Below are positions 62,412 to 64,000 of a stretch of 64,000 nt of DNA, piece after piece (position 1 is the stretch's first letter; every line of letters begins with the position of its first letter). The notes below the pieces were generated by a model, which was not told the origin of the DNA, did not search any database, and saw only the letters and a program-made list of their open reading frames with translations. The stretch is from NCBI RefSeq assembly GCF_002090055.1, contig NZ_BBRH01000006.1, positions 186,001-250,000 of the forward strand, given 5' to 3'. The stretch is from Demequina sp. NBRC 110051. GTDB lineage: Bacteria > Actinomycetota > Actinomycetes > Actinomycetales > Demequinaceae. A program made the translations under genes and the position numbers.

Positions 62412-63395
62412 ATGGTTCCGGTCGGACTTCTCGCCATCATCGCCCTCGGGCTCGTTGTGGCATACGTCCTACCCCAGCGCATCAAGGAACGCTCCGAATA
62501 CGCGCTGGTGCGCACCGAGGACCGCTACTCCGCGCAGATGCGTGTGGTGCGCTCTTCTGCCGAGCGCATCCAGCGCGCCATCTCCCGGCCGTCGACCGAC
62601 TCCGGTGAGGTCCCGCTGCTGACGACCGGCGTGAAGCGCGCCGAGCGTGTCGCGTCCGAGCGTGCCGAGTCCATGTCCCGTCCGTCGGGCCCGCTTGACC
62701 GCGCCGCCACCTTCGCCCAGCGCGAGTCGTACCACCTGCGCCGCGACCGCAGCGAGATCCTCGCGGAGCGCGCCGCCCAGGCCAAACGCCGCGTGGCCGT
62801 CGCCGGCGTCGTGCTCGTCGCCACGCTCGCTACCTGGGGCTTTGTTGCCTTCGCGGGTGCCTCCGCGATCATCGGCGCGGCCGTGACCGCGGTGCTCGTC
62901 GGCGTCGTCGCCCAGGGCGCCCGCGCCGCCGCGGCCCAGCGCCGCGCCGACGAGCGCGTGCTGCTGGTCGCCCGCGAGGTCGAGGCCGCTGCCACTGCCA
63001 CCCAGGCGCTGCGCGTGGTCAGCCGCGAGCGCGCCGCCGGCCGCGCCGCCGAGCCGTCCGACGTCGCCACCCAGGCCATCCGTATCGTTACCGCCGAGGA
63101 TCTCGCCCCGCTGGCTGCACCGGCCCCGGTCATTGCCGAGGAGCCCGTGGCGGTCGCCGAGCCTGCTCCCGAAGAGTCGGCCGCATGGAGCCCGCCCGCC
63201 ATGCCGGCACCGTCCTACACGTTGAAGGCCACGGTCCGCCAGCGTGAGGCCCGCCCTGTCTCCGCTGATGACTACGACGCCGCGCGCGCCCGCGCGGCCC
63301 GCTGGGGCGAGGCGCAGGAGCCTCAGGTCACCGAGGCCGAGCCCGCCACGGGCGCGCTCGACGCGATCCTCGCGCGCCGCCGCCACTCGGCGTAG
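62412..63395 (+). CDS. SepX/GlpR-like divisome membrane protein candidate
   Basis: A 327-aa protein with an N-terminal membrane helix (VPVGLLAIIALGLVVAYVLPQRI), a basic cytosolic region (about 25-125, with REER- and RxxR-rich helices), a helical hairpin of two more membrane segments (about 132-175, VAVAGVVLVATLATWGFVAFAG and IIGAAVTAVLVGVVAQG), and a low-complexity C-terminal tail. This topology and its place after MoeA-like and GNAT genes match Streptomyces SepX and corynebacterial GlpR, which organise division. Homology cannot be proven without an alignment. TACCGT lies 8 nt before the ATG. Confidence 0.65.
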   Translation: MVPVGLLAIIALGLVVAYVLPQRIKERSEYALVRTEDRYSAQMRVVRSSAERIQRAISRPSTDSGEVPLLTTGVKRAERVASERAESMSRPSGPLDRAATFAQRESYHLRRDRSEILAERAAQAKRRVAVAGVVLVATLATWGFVAFAGASAIIGAAVTAVLVGVVAQGARAAAAQRRADERVLLVAREVEAAATATQALRVVSRERAAGRAAEPSDVATQAIRIVTAEDLAPLAAPAPVIAEEPVAVAEPAPEESAAWSPPAMPAPSYTLKATVRQREARPVSADDYDAARARAARWGEAQEPQVTEAEPATGALDAILARRRHSA

Positions 63396-63544
63396 TTCTC
63401 CCCCGCCACTTCCCGGTCCTTGCGCTGGCGGTAGCGACACGGCGACAATCTCGCTGCCCGTCAATCCTGGCGGTCGGGTTCTGGTGCGTCATGTGGCGTG
63501 AACGCCCGCGAACCGCGCGGCTCCACCGGTTGCGACGCCCTCAC

Positions 63545-63599
63545 ACCTTGGTTACCGTCCAGTAAGTAACGGGCAGAGTGTCCGTTACGTCACCAAGGT
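63545..63599. promoter_or_regulatory. Nested inverted repeats upstream of secreted protein gene
   Basis: ACCTTGGT at 63545-63552 and ACCAAGGT at 63592-63599 enclose TAACGG (63567-63572), nine bases, CCGTTA (63582-63587). The block ends 30 bp before the start codon. It may be a repressor-binding region (TetR-, LacI- or GntR-type symmetry) or a structured leader. Confidence 0.5.
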
Positions 63600-63629
63600 C
63601 CTCAGCGTCGAGGGCCGGAAGGAGTGTCG

Positions 63630-64000
63630 ATGACGACACGCATGACATCGACCGCGCGCGGGCGCACCGCGACGCTGGTCACCGCCGTCGGCGTCGCGGC
63701 CGCGGCCGCGCTGGCCTCGCCCGCCGCGGCGCAGGGCAACCCCCACGACGACGGCCCCGCATCCTTGGGCCCGAACGTCACCCTCATCGATCCGTCGATG
63801 ACGACGGCCCAGATCGAGCAGATCATGGGCGATCTCGCCGACCAGCAGCGCGACGCGGAGATGACGGAGGCCAGGCACGCCGTGCTGTTCATGCCGGGCG
63901 AGTACGGCGCGGAGGACCCGCTACACGTCGAGGTGGGCTACTACACGGAGGTCGCGGGACTGGGCGAACAACCCGGCGACGTCGACATCACGGGCACCAT
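63630..64000 (+). CDS. Secreted protein, probable beta-helix type (3' truncated by window edge)
   Basis: The first 123 residues are visible. The signal peptide MTTRMTSTARGRTATLVTAVGVAAAAALASPAAAQG has an AxA site near residue 34. The mature start, NVTLIDPSMTTAQIEQIMGDLADQQRDAEM, then ARHAVLFMPGEYGAEDPLHVEVGYYTEVAGLGEQPGDVDI, resembles large actinobacterial exoproteins with a right-handed beta-helix fold, sometimes mis-annotated as adenylyl cyclase. A GGAAGGAG ribosome site lies 6 nt before the ATG. The function is probably polysaccharide-related; the rest of the gene is outside the window. Confidence 0.75.
   Translation, partial: MTTRMTSTARGRTATLVTAVGVAAAAALASPAAAQGNPHDDGPASLGPNVTLIDPSMTTAQIEQIMGDLADQQRDAEMTEARHAVLFMPGEYGAEDPLHVEVGYYTEVAGLGEQPGDVDITGT

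Overview
The window is 64 kb of high-GC chromosomal DNA from an actinobacterium, most likely order Micrococcales. The evidence is the marker genes Lsr2, CarD, a WXG100 protein, DUF3027, DUF3180, DUF3263 and DUF4032 proteins, a SenX3-RegX3-type phosphate system, a carD-ispD-ispF-cysS-rlmB block laid out as in mycobacteria, and very frequent leaderless genes. The repeat content and gene order would fit a relative of Cellulomonas or Demequina, but genus cannot be decided by eye. No rRNA, CRISPR array, prophage or intact insertion sequence was seen.

Layout. 1-4.6 kb: end of ftsH, then the folate operon folE-folP-folB/folK and a DUF3180 membrane protein. 4.6-6.4 kb: a lower-GC accessory patch with three small genes, the last of DUF6941 type. 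6.4-9.4 kb: two PH-domain membrane proteins and a DUF2520 Rossmann protein. 9.6-13.7 kb: pantothenate (panC, panD) and NAD (nadB, nadC) genes. 13.9-19.1 kb: lysS, lsr2, a beta-propeller lactonase, an ArsR-ArsC fusion behind a palindromic operator, gpmA. 19.4-26.3 kb: a phosphate regulon (phoU, senX3-regX3, pstSCAB) with visible PHO boxes. 26.7-31.6 kb: LpqE-like lipoprotein, carD, ispD, ispF, cysS, rlmB. 31.8-37.8 kb: DUF4032, a UgpC/MsiK-type sugar ABC ATPase, a membrane Ser/Thr kinase, and a MauE/DoxX plus DsbA-like redox pair. 38-41 kb: tRNA-Thr, a SipW-type secreted protein, a signal peptidase fused to an extracellular domain, ung. 41-54.6 kb: groEL under two CIRCE elements, WXG100, HD hydrolase, cold shock protein, CAP protein, serC, manA, UDP-glucose dehydrogenase, DtxR regulator, NlpC/P60 hydrolase, aldo/keto reductase. 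54.7-64 kb: tRNA-Arg, a giant protein resembling an eroded SF1 helicase, FmdB, 5-FCL, a MoeA/gephyrin-like gene with GNAT and a SepX/GlpR-like membrane protein, and the start of a secreted protein.

The most unusual signal is not a gene. The word GGCCGATGCCGTGG (or its complement) occurs 21 times by eye. It lies inside coding regions, always in one reading frame per orientation, and also as head-to-head pairs that form terminator-like hairpins between genes. This is the distribution known for DNA uptake sequences in Neisseria and Pasteurellaceae. Two further dispersed families occur: a roughly 100-bp element with 15-bp inverted ends (four intergenic copies) and a TGTGAGGAGG hairpin family (two full copies, one with a perfect 28-bp stem). 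The second notable locus is the SipW-like signal peptidase fused to a domain that carries its own internal signal-peptide-like segment.
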